Assembly: GCA_009760855.2 (NCBI GenBank)
Contig: WPIO01000429.1
Location: forward strand, 1 to 47,714
Direction of reading: 5' to 3'
Length of the DNA stretch: 47,714 bases
Source: Cristatella mucedo
Lineage: Eukaryota; Bryozoa; Phylactolaemata; Cristatellidae
Part shown: positions 24,004 through 34,885 of the stretch, in pieces
How the letters are laid out: the number at the start of each line of letters is the position of its first letter
How positions within the stretch are numbered: position 1 is the stretch's first letter
The notes under the pieces: generated by a model
What the model saw: the letters and a program-made list of their open reading frames with translations, nothing else
Databases searched by the model: none
What the model was told of the DNA's origin: nothing
Program-made: the position numbers and the translations under genes

Positions 24004-26727
24004 TTTGCATTAGTCTACAGCAGATCGCACAATATCCAGATACTTTAAATCAACCCGCCAGTGTGTGCAGTAGTTTGCAGCATAATGCAGCGCCTTGCTT
24101 CAGGCAATCGCACTTGAATAACTCATTTCGATTGAGTTTGCAGCAGATCGCTGAATATAAAGACACCTCGATACCGCTCGTTATAGTGGGCGATAGCTTG
24201 CTGCAGAGTGCAGTGGCTAGCATTGGGCCATTCACACTTAACTAACCTACTTTGCATGAGATCGCAGCAGATTGCACAATATCTAGATACTTTAAATCAA
24301 CCCGTCAAGTCATGCAGTCGCTCGGAGAGGAGTGCAGGCCTTGCTTTAGGCAATCGCACGTAAATAACTCATTTCGGTCGAGTATGCAGCAGATCGCTTA
24401 ATATAAAGACACCTCGATACTGCTCGTTATATCGTGTGTAAAACTTGCTGCAGAGTGCGGCGCCTAGCATTAGGTAGTTCACTCGTGAATAACCTACTTT
24501 GCAGGACTTCACAGCAGATCGCTCAATATCTATATACTTTAAATCTACCCGTCAAAGCATGCAGTCGCTCGGAGAGCAGTGCAGGCCTTGTTTTAAGCAA
24601 TCGCACTGGAATAACTCATTTCGCTTGTGTTTGCAGCAGATCGCAGATTATGAAGAAACCTCGATACTGCTCGTTATAGCGTGTGACAACTTACTACAGA
24701 TTTAGGCGCCTTGCATTTAGCCATTCACACTGGAATAGCTTATCTTGCATGAGTTCACAGCAGATCGCACAATATCTAGATACTTTAAATCAACCCGCCA
24801 GAGCGTGCAGTAGTTTGCAGCAGAGTGCAGCTCCTTGCTTTAGGCAATCTCACATGAATACCACATTTCGGTTAAGTTTGATGCAGATCGCTGGATATAA
24901 CGACACCTCGATACTGCTCGTTATATCGTGTGATTACTTGTTGCAGATTGCGGGGCCTAGCTTTAGGCCACTCACACTTGAAAAGCTTATCTTGCATGAG
25001 CTCACAGCAGATCGCACAATATCTAGATACTTTAAATCAACCTGCCAGAGCGTGCAGTAGTTTGCAGCATAATGCAGCGCTTTGCTTCAGGCAATCGCAC
25101 TTGAATAACTCATTTCGCTTGAGTTTGCAGCAGATCGCTGAATATAAAGACACCTCGATACTGGTCGTTATAGTGTGCCATAGCTTGCTGCAGAGAGAGG
25201 TGCCTAGCATTAGGCCAGTCACACTGAACTAACCTACTTCGCATGAGATCGCAGCAGATTGCACAATATCTAGATACTTTAAATCAACCCGTCAAGTCAT
25301 GCAGTCGGTCGGAGAGGAGTGCAGGCCTTGCTTTAGGCAATCACACTGGAATAACTCATTTCGCTTTTCGCTTGAGTTTGCAGCAGATCCCAGAATGTAA
25401 AGACACTTCGATACTGCTCGTTATAGTGTGTGATGACTTGCAACAGATTTCGGCGCCTTGCATTAGGCCATTCACACATGAATAGCTTATCTTGCATGAG
25501 TTCACAGCATATAGCACAATATCTAGATAATTTAAATCAACCCGCCAGAGCGTGGAGTAATTTGCAGCATAATGCAGCTCCTAGATTCAGGCAATCGCAC
25601 TTGAATAACTCATTTCGCTTGAGTTCGCAGCAGATCGCTGAATATTAAGACACCTCGATACTACTTGTTATATCGTGTGATGACTTGCTGCAGAGTGCTA
25701 ATCTTTGCATTAAGCCATTCACACTTGAATAGCTGATTTTGCATTAGTCTTCACAGCAGATCATACAATATCTAGATACTTTAAATCAACCCGCCAGTGT
25801 GTGCAGTAGTTTGCAGCATAATGCAGCACCTTGCTTCAGGCAATCGCACTTTAATAAGTCATTTCGCTTGAGTTTGCAGCAGATCGCTGAATATAAAGAC
25901 ACCTCGATACTGGTCGTTATAGTGTGCCATAGCTTGCTGCAGAGAGAGGTGCCTAGCATTAGGCCAGTCACACTGAACTAACCTACTTCGCATGAGATCG
26001 CAGCAGATTGCACAATATCTAGATACTTTAAATCAACCCGTCAAGTCATGCAGTCGGTCGGAGAGGAGTGCAGGCCTTGCTTTAGGCAATCACACTGGAA
26101 TAACTCATTTCGCTTGAGTTTGCTGCAGATCCCAGAATGTAAAGACACTTTGATACTGCTCGTTATAGTGTGTGATGACTTGCAGCAGATTGCGGCGCCT
26201 TGCATTAGGCCATTCACACTTGAATAGCTTATCTTGCATATGTTCACAGCATATAGCACAATATCTAGATAATTTAAATCAACCCGCCAGAGCGTGGAGT
26301 AGTTTGCAGCATAATGCAGCTCCTAGATTCAGGCAATCGCACTTGAATAACTCATTTTGCTTGAGTTTGTAGCAAATGGCTAAATATAAAGACACCTCGA
26401 TACTGCTCTTCATAGCGTGTGATAACTTGCTGCATAGTGCTGCACCCTCTTATTAGGCCATTTACACATGAATAGCTTATTTTGCATGAGTTCACAGCAG
26501 ATCGCACAATATCTAGATACTTAAAATCAACCCACCAGAGCGTGCAGTAGCTAACAGCAGAGTGCAGCTCCAAACTTTAGGCAATTGCACTTGAATAACT
26601 TATTTCGCTTGAGTTCGCAGCAGATCGCTAAATATTAGGTCACCTCGATACTACTCGTTATATCGTGTGATGACTTGCTGCAGAGTGCTGATCCTTGCAT
26701 TAAGCCATTCATCCTTGAATAGCTGAT
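24004..26727 (+). repeat. T1 11-mer HOR unit H
   Basis: M1 to M11, 2,724 bp. M6 contains a 7-bp tandem duplication (TTCGCTT twice, 25360-25373). M10 ends with the CTCTTATTAGG variant, whereas units I to M have CTTGTATTAGG, so neighbouring units differ at this site. Confidence 0.88.
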
Positions 26728-29445
26728 TTTGCATTAGTCTACAGCAGATCGCACAATATCCAGATACTTTAAATCAACCCGCCAGTGTGTGCAGTAGTTT
26801 GCAGCATAATGCAGCGCCTTGCTTCAGGCAATCGCACTTGAATAACTCATTTCGATTGAGTTTGCAGCAGATCGCTGAATATAAAGACACCTCGATACCG
26901 CTCGTTATAGTGGGCGATAGCTTGCTGCAGAGTGCAGTGGCTAGCATTGGGCCATTCACACTTAACTAACCTACTTTGCATGAGATCGCAGCAGATTGCA
27001 CAATATCTAGATACTTTAAATCAACCCGTCAAGTCATGCAGTCGCTCGGAGAGGAGTGCAGGCCTTGCTTTAGGCAATCGCACGTAAATAACTCATTTCG
27101 GTCGAGTATGCAGCAGATCGCTTAATATAAAGACACCTCGATACTGCTCGTTATATCGTGTAAAACTTGCTGCAGAGTGCGGCGCCTAGCATTAGGTAGT
27201 TCACTCGTGAATAACCTACTTTGCAGGACTTCACAGCAGATCGCTCAATATCTATATACTTTAAATCTACCCGTCAAATCATGCAGTCGCTCGGAGAGCA
27301 GTGCAGGCCTTGTTTTAAGCAATCGCACTGGAATAACTCATTTCGCTTGTGTTTGCAGCAGATCGCAGATTATGAAGAAACCTCGATACTGCTCGTTATA
27401 GCGTGTGACAACTTACTACAGATTTAGGCGCCTTGCATTTAGCCATTCACACTGGAATAGCTTATCTTGCATGAGTTCACAGCAGATCGCACAATATCTA
27501 GATACTTTAAATCAACCCGCCAGAGCGTGCAGTAGTTTGCAGCAGAGTGCAGCTCCTTGCTTTAGGCAATCTCACATGAATACCACATTTCGGTTAAGTT
27601 TGATGCAGATCGCTGGATATAACGACACCTCGATACTGCTCGTTATATCGTGTGATTACTTGTTGCAGATTGCGGGGCCTAGCTTTAGGCCACTCACACT
27701 TGAAAAGCTTATCTTGCATGAGCTCACAGCAGATCGCACAATATCTAGATACTTTAAATCAACCCGCCAGAGCGTGCAGTAGTTTGCAGCATAATGCAGC
27801 GCTTTGCTTCAGGCAATCGCACTTGAATAACTCATTTCGCTTGAGTTTGCAGCAGGTCGCTGAATATAAAGACACCTCGATACTGGTCGTTATAGTGTGC
27901 CATAGCTTGCTGCAGAGAGAGGTGCCTAGCATTAGGCCAGTCACACTGAACTAACCTACTTCGCATGAGATCGCAGCAGATTGCACAATATCTAGATACT
28001 TTAAATCAACCCGTCAAGTCATGCAGTCGGTCGGAGAGGAGTGCAGGCCTTGCTTTAGGCAATCACACTGGAATAACTCATTTCGCTTGAGTTTGCAGCA
28101 GATCCCAGAATGTAAAGACACTTCGATACTGCTCGTTATAGTGTGTGATGACTTGCTGCAGATTTCGGCTCCTTGCATTTAGGCCATTCACACATGAATA
28201 GCTTATCTTGCATGAGTTCACAGCATATAGCACAATATCTAGATAATTTAAATCAACCCGCCAGAGCGTGGAGTAATTTGCAGCATAATGCAGCTCCTAG
28301 ATTCAGGCAATCGCACTTGAATAACTCATTTCGCTTGAGTTCGCAGCAGATCGCTGAATATTAAGACACCTCGATACTACTTGTTATATCGTGTGATGAC
28401 TTGCTGCAGAGTGCTAATCTTTGCATTAAGCCATTCACACTTGAATAGCTGATTTTGCATTAGTCTACAGCAGATCATACAATATCTAGATACTTTAAAT
28501 CAACCCGCCAGTGTGTGCAGTAGTTTGCAGCATAATGCAGCACCTTGCTTCAGGCAATCGCACTTTAATAACTCATTTCGCTTGAGAGTTTGCAGCAGAT
28601 CGCTAAATATAAAGACACCTCGATACTGGTCGTTATAGTGTGCCATAGCTTGCTGCAGAGAGAGGTGCCTAGCATTAGGCCAGTCACACTGAACTAACCT
28701 ACTTTCGCATGAGAGATCGCAGCAGATTGCACAATATCTAGATACTTTAAATCAACCCGTCAAGTCATGCAGTCGGTCGGAGAGGAGTGCAGGCCTTGCT
28801 TTAGGCAATCACACTGGAATAACTCATTTCGCTTGAGTTTGCTGCAGATCCCAGAATGTAAAGACACTTTGATACTGCTCGTTATAGTGTGTGATGACTT
28901 GCAGCAGATTGCGGCGCCTTGCATTAGGCCATTCACACTTGAATAGCTTATCTTGCATATGTTCACAGCATATAGCACAATATCTAGATAATTTAAATCA
29001 ACCCGCCAGAGCGTGGAGTAGTTTGCAGCATAATGCAGCTCCTAGATTCAGGCAATCGCACTTGAATAACTCATTTTGCTTGAGTTTGTAGCAAATGGCT
29101 AAATATAAAGACACCTCGATACTGCTCTTCATAGCGTGTGATAACTTGCTGCATAGTGCTGCACCTTGTATTAGGCCATTTACACATGAATAGCTTATTT
29201 TGCATGAGTTCACAGCAGATCGCACAATATCTAGATACTTAAAATCAACCCACCAGAGCGTGCAGTAGCTAACAGCAGAGTGCAGCTCCAAACTTTAGGC
29301 AATTGCACTTGAATAACTTATTTCGCTTGAGTGCGCAGCAGATCGCTAAATATTAGGTCACCTCGATACTACTCGTTATATCGTGTGATGACTTGCTGCA
29401 GAGTGCTGATCCTTGCATTAAGCCATTCATCCTTGAATAGCTGAT
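26728..29445 (+). repeat. T1 11-mer HOR unit I
   Basis: M1 to M11, 2,718 bp. M5 carries the variant CAGCAGGTCGCTG, also found in K, L, M and N but not in H or J. M8 and M9 have 2-bp slippage gains (TTGAGAGTTTGC near 28585; CATGAGAGATCGC near 28709). Confidence 0.88.
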
Positions 29446-29692
29446 TTTGCATTAGTCTACAGCAGATCGCACAATATCCAGATACTTTAAATCAACCCGC
29501 CAGTGTGTGCAGTAGTTTGCAGCATAATGCAGCGCCTTGCTTCAGGCAATCGCACTTGAATAACTCATTTCGATTGAGTTTGCAGCAGATCGCTGAATAT
29601 AAAGACACCTCGATACCGCTCGTTATAGTGGGCGATAGCTTGCTGCAGAGTGCAGTGGCTAGCATTGGGCCATTCACACTTAACTAACCTAC
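29446..29692 (+). repeat. Monomer type M1
   Basis: Marks are TATCCAGATA (palindrome broken by T to C), CCAGTGTGTGCAG, TTTCGATTGAG, GATACCGCTCG, GTGGGCGATAGC and GTGGCTAGCATTGGGCC. TATCCAGATA occurs once per T1 unit and is the best marker for unit starts. Confidence 0.88.
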
Positions 29693-29937
29693 TTTGCATG
29701 AGATCGCAGCAGATTGCACAATATCTAGATACTTTAAATCAACCCGTCAAGTCATGCAGTCGCTCGGAGAGGAGTGCAGGCCTTGCTTTAGGCAATCGCA
29801 CGTAAATAACTCATTTCGGTCGAGTATGCAGCAGATCGCTTAATATAAAGACACCTCGATACTGCTCGTTATATCGTGTAAAACTTGCTGCAGAGTGCGG
29901 CGCCTAGCATTAGGTAGTTCACTCGTGAATAACCTAC
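29693..29937 (+). repeat. Monomer type M2
   Basis: The A half belongs to the second A-type: CCCGTCAAGTCATGCAG and CTCGGAGAGGAGTGC replace the CCAGAGCGTGCAG type. Other marks are CACGTAAATAAC, TTTCGGTCGAGTATGC, CGTGTAAAACTTGC and GGTAGTTCACTCGTG. Confidence 0.87.
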
Positions 29938-30183
29938 TTTGCAGGACTTCACAGCAGATCGCTCAATATCTATATACTTTAAATCTACCCGTCAAATCAT
30001 GCAGTCGCTCGGAGAGCAGTGCAGGCCTTGTTTTAAGCAATCGCACTGGAATAACTCATTTCGCTTGTGTTTGCAGCAGATCGCAGATTATGAAGAAACC
30101 TCGATACTGCTCGTTATAGCGTGTGACAACTTACTACAGATTTAGGCGCCTTGCATTTAGCCATTCACACTGGAATAGCTTAT
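29938..30183 (+). repeat. Monomer type M3
   Basis: Marks are TTTGCAGGACTTCAC, ATCGCTCAATATCTATATAC (palindrome broken), AAATCTACCC, GATTATGAAGAAACC and CAACTTACTACAGATTTAGG. The A half is of the GTCAA type seen in M2, M6 and M9. Confidence 0.87.
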
Positions 30184-30430
30184 CTTGCATGAGTTCACAG
30201 CAGATCGCACAATATCTAGATACTTTAAATCAACCCGCCAGAGCGTGCAGTAGTTTGCAGCAGAGTGCAGCTCCTTGCTTTAGGCAATCTCACATGAATA
30301 CCACATTTCGGTTAAGTTTGATGCAAATCGCTGGATATAACGACACCTCGATACTGCTCGTTATATCGTGTGATTACTTGTTGCAGATTGCGGGGCCTAG
30401 CTTTAGGCCACTCACACTTGAAAAGCTTAT
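30184..30430 (+). repeat. Monomer type M4
   Basis: Marks are CATGAATACCACATTTCGG, GTTTGATGCAG, GGATATAACGACACC, GGGGCCTAGCTTTAGGCC and GAAAAGCTTATC. It holds the only HindIII site (AAGCTT, 30423) I saw in the unit and a 6-bp perfect inverted repeat at 30394-30409. Confidence 0.87.
30394..30409 (+). repeat. Perfect inverted repeat in M4
   Basis: GGCCTA, loop GCTT, TAGGCC: a 6-bp stem with a 4-nt loop, repeated in almost every M4 of the array. Other monomers have the weaker GCCTA-GCAT-TAGGC form at the same place. Any structural role is speculation. Confidence 0.75.
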
Positions 30431-30677
30431 CTTGCATGAGCTCACAGCAGATCGCACAATATCTAGATACTTTAAATCAACCCGCCAGAGCGTGCAGTAG
30501 TTTGCAGCATAATGCAGCGCTTTGCTTCAGGCAATCGCACTTGAATAACTCATTTCGCTTGAGTTTGCAGCAGATCGCTGAATATAAAGACACCTCGATA
30601 CTGGTCGTTATAGTGTGCCATAGCTTGCTGCAGAGAGAGGTGCCTAGCATTAGGCCAGTCACACTGAACTAACCTAC
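30431..30677 (+). repeat. Monomer type M5, showing the two-half structure
   Basis: Marks are GAGCTCAC, GCGCTTTGCTTC, GATACTGGTCG, GTGTGCCATAGC and GAGAGAGGTGCC. The A half is 30431-30552 and the B half 30553-30677. The halves align with the shared blocks CAGCAGATCGC, AATAT, AGCGTG, GCGC/GGCGCC near TTGC, AGGC and CACTTGAATA. I counted about 88 matches in 123 aligned positions using a generic M5-like monomer. Confidence 0.85.
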
Positions 30678-30923
30678 TTCGCATGAGATCGCAGCAGATT
30701 GCACAATATCTAGATACTTTAAATCAACCCGTCAAGTCATGCAGTCGGTCGGAGAGGAGTGCAGGCCTTGCTTTAGGCAATCACACTGGAATAACTCATT
30801 TCGCTTGAGTTTGCAGCAGATCCCAGAATGTAAAGACACTTCGATACTGCTCGTTATAGTGTGTGATGACTTGCTGCAGATTGCGGCGCCTTGCATTAGG
30901 CCATGCACACTTGAATAGCTTAT
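30678..30923 (+). repeat. Monomer type M6 (first of the optional module)
   Basis: Marks are TTCGCATGAGATCGC, CAGTCGGTCGGAG, CAATCACACTGG, GATCCCAGAATG and CACTTCGATAC. It differs from M9 mainly by GTTTGCAGCAG against GTTTGCTGCAG, and CTTCGATAC against CTTTGATAC. M6 is absent from 8-mer units. Confidence 0.83.
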
Positions 30924-31170
30924 CTTGCATGAGTTCACAGCATATAGCACAATATCTAGATAATTTAAATCAACCCGCCAGAGCGTGGAGTAATTTGCAG
31001 CATAATGCAGCTCCTAGATTCAGGCAATCGCACTTGAATAACTCATTTCGCTTGAGTTCGCAGCAGATCGCTGAATATTAAGACACCTCGATACTACTTG
31101 TTATATCGTGTGATGACTTGCTGCAGAGTGCTGATCTTTGCATTAAGCCATTCACACTTGAATAGCTGAT
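30924..31170 (+). repeat. Monomer type M7 (optional module)
   Basis: The A half is like M10 (CAGCATATAGCAC, GATAATTTAAAT, GTGGAGTAATTTGC). The B half is like M11 (GTTCGCAGCAG, ATATTAAGACACC, TACTTGTTATATCG). M7 therefore looks like a fusion of an M10 A half and an M11-like B half that has been amplified with the unit. Confidence 0.83.
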
Positions 31171-31425
31171 TTTGCATTAGTCTACAGCAGATCATACAAT
31201 ATCTAGATACTTTAAATCAACCCGCCAGTGTGTGCAGTAGTTTGCAGCATAATGCAGCACCTTGCTTCAGGCAATCGCACTTTAATAAGTCATTTCGCTT
31301 GAGTTTGCAGCAGATCGCTGAATATAAAGACACCTCGATACCTCGATACTGGTCGTTATAGTGTGCCATAGCTTGCTGCAGAGAGAGGTGCCTAGCATTA
31401 GGCCAGTCACACTGAACTAACCTAC
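31171..31425 (+). repeat. Monomer type M8 (last of the optional module)
   Basis: Marks are GCATTAGTCTACAG, GATCATACAATATC, CCAGTGTGTGCAG, GCAGCACCTTGC and CACTTTAATAAGTC. The B half matches M5. In this copy CCTCGATA is duplicated in tandem at 31333-31348, giving 255 bp. The A half is like M1, so M8 reads as an M1-like A half joined to an M5 B half. Confidence 0.84.
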
Positions 31426-31671
31426 TTCGCATGAGATCGCAGCAGATTGCACAATATCTAGATACTTTAAATCAACCCGTCAAGTCATGCAGTCGGTCGG
31501 AGAGGAGTGCAGGCCTTGCTTTAGGCAATCACACTGGAATAACTCATTTCGCTTGAGTTTGCTGCAGATCCCAGAATGTAAAGACACTTTGATACTGCTC
31601 GTTATAGTGTGTGATGACTTGCAGCAGATTGCGGCGCCTTGCATTAGGCCATTCACACTTGAATAGCTTAT
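31426..31671 (+). repeat. Monomer type M9
   Basis: Marks are CAGTCGGTCGGAG, CAATCACACTGG, GTTTGCTGCAGATCCC, CTTTGATACTGC and CTTGCAGCAGATTGCGG. It is present in both 8-mers and 11-mers and follows M5 in the former and M8 in the latter. Confidence 0.85.
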
Positions 31672-31918
31672 CTTGCATATGTTCACAGCATATAGCACAA
31701 TATCTAGATAATTTAAATCAACCCGCCAGAGCGTGGAGTAGTTTGCAGCATAATGCAGCTCCTAGATTCAGGCAATCGCACTTGAATAACTCATTTTGCT
31801 TGAGTTTGTAGCAAATGGCTAAATATAAAGACACCTCGATACTGCTCTTCATAGCGTGTGATAACTTGCTGCATAGTGCTGCACCTTGTATTAGGCCATT
31901 TACACATGAATAGCTTAT
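31672..31918 (+). repeat. Monomer type M10
   Basis: Marks are GCATATGTTCACAGC, CAGCATATAGCAC, GATAATTTAAAT, CATTTTGCTTGAG, GTAGCAAATGGC, CTCTTCATAGCG and GCATAGTGCTGCACC. Units differ at the end: CTTGTATTAGG here, CTCTTATTAGG in F and H. Confidence 0.86.
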
Positions 31919-32165
31919 TTTGCATGAGTTCACAGCAGATCGCACAATATCTAGATACTTAAAATCAACCCACCAGAGCGTGCAGTAGCTAACAGCAGAG
32001 TGCAGCTCCAAACTTTAGGCAATTGCACTTGAATAACTTATTTCGCTTGAGTTCGCAGCAGATCGCTAAATATTAGGTCACCTCGATACTACTCGTTATA
32101 TCGTGTGATGACTTGCTGCAGAGTGCTGATCCTTGCATTAAGCCATTCATCCTTGAATAGCTGAT
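31919..32165 (+). repeat. Monomer type M11
   Basis: Marks are TACTTAAAATC, CCCACCAGAG, GTAGCTAACAGCAG, CAGCTCCAAACTTTAGGC, CAATTGCAC, AATATTAGGTCACC and CATTCATCCTTG. It closes every full T1 and T2 unit. Confidence 0.87.
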
Positions 32166-34885
32166 TTTGCATTAGTCTACAGCAGATCGCACAATATCCA
32201 GATACTTTAAATCAACCCGCCAGTGTGTGCAGTAGTTTGCAGCATAATGCAGCGCCTTGCTTCAGGCAATCGCACTTGAATAACTCATTTCGATTGAGTT
32301 TGCAGCAGATCGCTGAATATAAAGACACCTCGATACCGCTCGTTATAGTGGGCGATAGCTTGCTGCAGAGTGCAGTGGCTAGCATTGGGCCATTCACACT
32401 TAACTAACCTACTTTGCATGAGATCGCAGCAGATTGCACAATATCTAGATACTTTAAATCAACCCGTCAAGTCATGCAGTCGCTCGGAGAGGAGTGCAGG
32501 CCTTGCTTTAGGCAATCGCACGTAAATAACTCATTTCGGTCGAGTATGCAGCAGATCGCTTAATATAAAGACACCTCGATACTGCTCGTTATATCGTGTA
32601 AAACTTGCTGCAGAGTGCGGCGCCTAGCATTAGGTAGTTCACTCGTGAATAACCTACTTTGCAGGACTTCACAGCAGATCGCTCAATATCTATATACTTT
32701 AAATCTACCCGTCAAATCATGCAGTCGCTCGGAGAGCAGTGCAGGCCTTGTTTTAAGCAATCGCACTGGAATAACTCATTTCGCTTGTGTTTGCAGCAGA
32801 TCGCAGATATATGAAGAAACCTCGATACTGCTCGTTATAGCGTGTGACAACTTACTACAGATTTAGGCGCCTTGCATTTAGCCATTCACACTGGAATAGC
32901 TTATCTTGCATGAGTTCACAGCAGATCGCACAATATCTAGATACTTTAAATCAACCCGCCAGAGCGTGCAGTAGTTTGCAGCAGAGTGCAGCTCCTTGCT
33001 TTAGGCAATCTCACATGAATACCACATTTCGGTTAAGTTTGATGCAGATCGCTGGATATAACGACACCTCGATACTGCTCGTTATATCGTGTGATTACTT
33101 GTTGCAGATTGCGGGGCCTAGCTTTAGGCCACTCACACTTGAAAAGCTTATCTTGCATGAGCTCACAGCAGATCGCACAATATCTAGATACTTTAAATCA
33201 ACCTGCCAGAGCGTGCAGTAGTTTGCAGCATAATGCAGCGCTTTGCTTCAGGCAATCGCACTTGAATAACTCATTTCGCTTGAGTTTGCAGCAGGTCGCT
33301 GAATATAAAGACACCTCGATACTGGTCGTTATAGTGTGCCATAGCTTGCTGCAGAGAGAGGTGCCTAGCATTAGGCCAGTCACACTGAACTAACCTACTT
33401 CGCATGAGATCGCAGCAGATTGCACAATATCTAGATACTTTAAATCAACCCGTCAAGTCATGCAGTCGGTCGGAGAGGAGTGCAGGCCTTGCTTTAGGCA
33501 ATCACACTGGAATAACTCATTTCGCTTGAGTTTGCAGCAGATCCCAGAATGTAAAGACACTTCGATACTGCTCGTCATAGTGTGTGATGACTTGCAGCAG
33601 ATTTCGGCGCCTTGCATTAGGCCATTCACACTTGAATAGCTTATCTTGCATGAGTTCACAGCATATAGCACAATATCTAAATAATTTAAATCAACCCGCC
33701 AGAGCGTGGAGTAATTTGCAGCATAATGCAGCTCCTAGATTCAGGCAATCGCACTCGCACTTGAATATCTCATTTCGCGTTATTTCGCAGCAGATCGCTG
33801 AATATTAAGACACCTCGATACTACTTGTTATATCGTGTGATGACTTGCTGCAGAGTGCTGATCTTTGCATTAAGCCATTCACACTTGAATAGCTGATTTT
33901 GCATTAGTCTACAGCAGATCATACAATATCTAGATACTTTAAATCAACCCGCCAGTGTGTGCAGTAGTTTGCAGCATAATGCAGCACCTTGCTTCAGGCA
34001 ATCGCACTTTAATAAGTCATTTCGCTTGAGTTTGCAGCAGATCGCTGAATATAAAGACACCTCGATACTGGTCGTTATAGTGTGCCATAGCTTGCTGCAG
34101 AGAGAGGTGCCTAGCATTAGGCCAGTCACACTGAACTAACCTACTTTTGCATGAGATCGCAGCAGATTGCACAATATCTAGATACTTTAAATCAACCCGT
34201 CAAGTCATGCAGTCGGTCGGAGAGGAGTGCAGGCCTTGCTTTAGGCAATCACACTGGAATAACTCATTTCGCTTGAGTTTGCTGCAGATCCCAGAATGTA
34301 AAGACACTTTGATACTGCTCGTTATAGTGTGTGATGACTTGCAGCAGATTGCGGCGCCTTGCATTAGGCCATTCACACTTGAATAGCTTATCTTGCATAT
34401 GTTCACAGCATATAGCACAATATCTAGATAATTTAAATCAACCCGCCAGAGCGTGGAGTAGTTTGCAGCATAATGCAGCTCCTAGATTCAGGCAATCGCA
34501 CTTGAATAACTCATTTTGCTTGAGTTTGTAGCAAATGGCTAAATATAAAGACACCTCGATACTGCTCTTCATAGCGTGTGATAACTTGCTGCATAGTGCT
34601 GCACCTTGTATTAGGCCATTTACACATGAATAGCTTATTTTGCATGAGTTCACAGCAGATCGCACAATATCTAGATACTTAAAATCAACCCACCAGAGCG
34701 TGCAGTAGCTAACAGCAGAGTGCAGCTCCAAACTTTAGGCAATTGCACTTGAATAACTTATTTCGCTTGAGTTCGCAGCAGATCGCTAAATATTAGGTCA
34801 CCTCGATACTACTCGTTATATCGTGTGATGACTTGCTGCAGAGTGCTGATCCTTGCATTAAGCCATTCATCCTTGAATAGCTGAT
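32166..34885 (+). repeat. T1 11-mer HOR unit K
   Basis: M1 to M11, 2,720 bp. M7 carries a 6-bp duplication (TCGCAC twice, 33749-33760) and private changes (ATCTAAATAATTT, CGCGTTATTTCGC). M3 has a TA gain (GATATATGAAG near 32806). Confidence 0.88.

Larger units (their letters stand above)
29446..32165 (+). repeat. T1 11-mer HOR unit J (reference for monomer types)
   Basis: The eleven monomers start at 29446, 29693, 29938, 30184, 30431, 30678, 30924, 31171, 31426, 31672 and 31919. All are 245-247 bp except M8 (255 bp), which contains an 8-bp tandem duplication. The unit is 2,720 bp and by eye is nearly identical to I and K. The M5-M6-M7 run resembles the M8-M9-M10 run: M5 and M8 share their B halves, M6 resembles M9, and M7 resembles M10. 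Confidence 0.9.

Noticed and set aside
30553-30570. CENP-B box candidate at the start of B halves (TTTCGCTTGAGTTTGC)
   Set aside because: It matches the first core TTCG and the central A of the box NTTCGNNNNANNCGGGN, but TTGC stands where CGGG is required. The M2 (GGTCGAGTATGC) and M4 versions fail as well. A partial match by chance is likely.
30575-30590. TATA-like motif (ATATAAAGAC) in each B half
   Set aside because: It is part of the repeat consensus and changes to ATATTAAGAC, ATATGAAGAC or ATATAACGAC in other types. There is no start site, gene or other promoter evidence.
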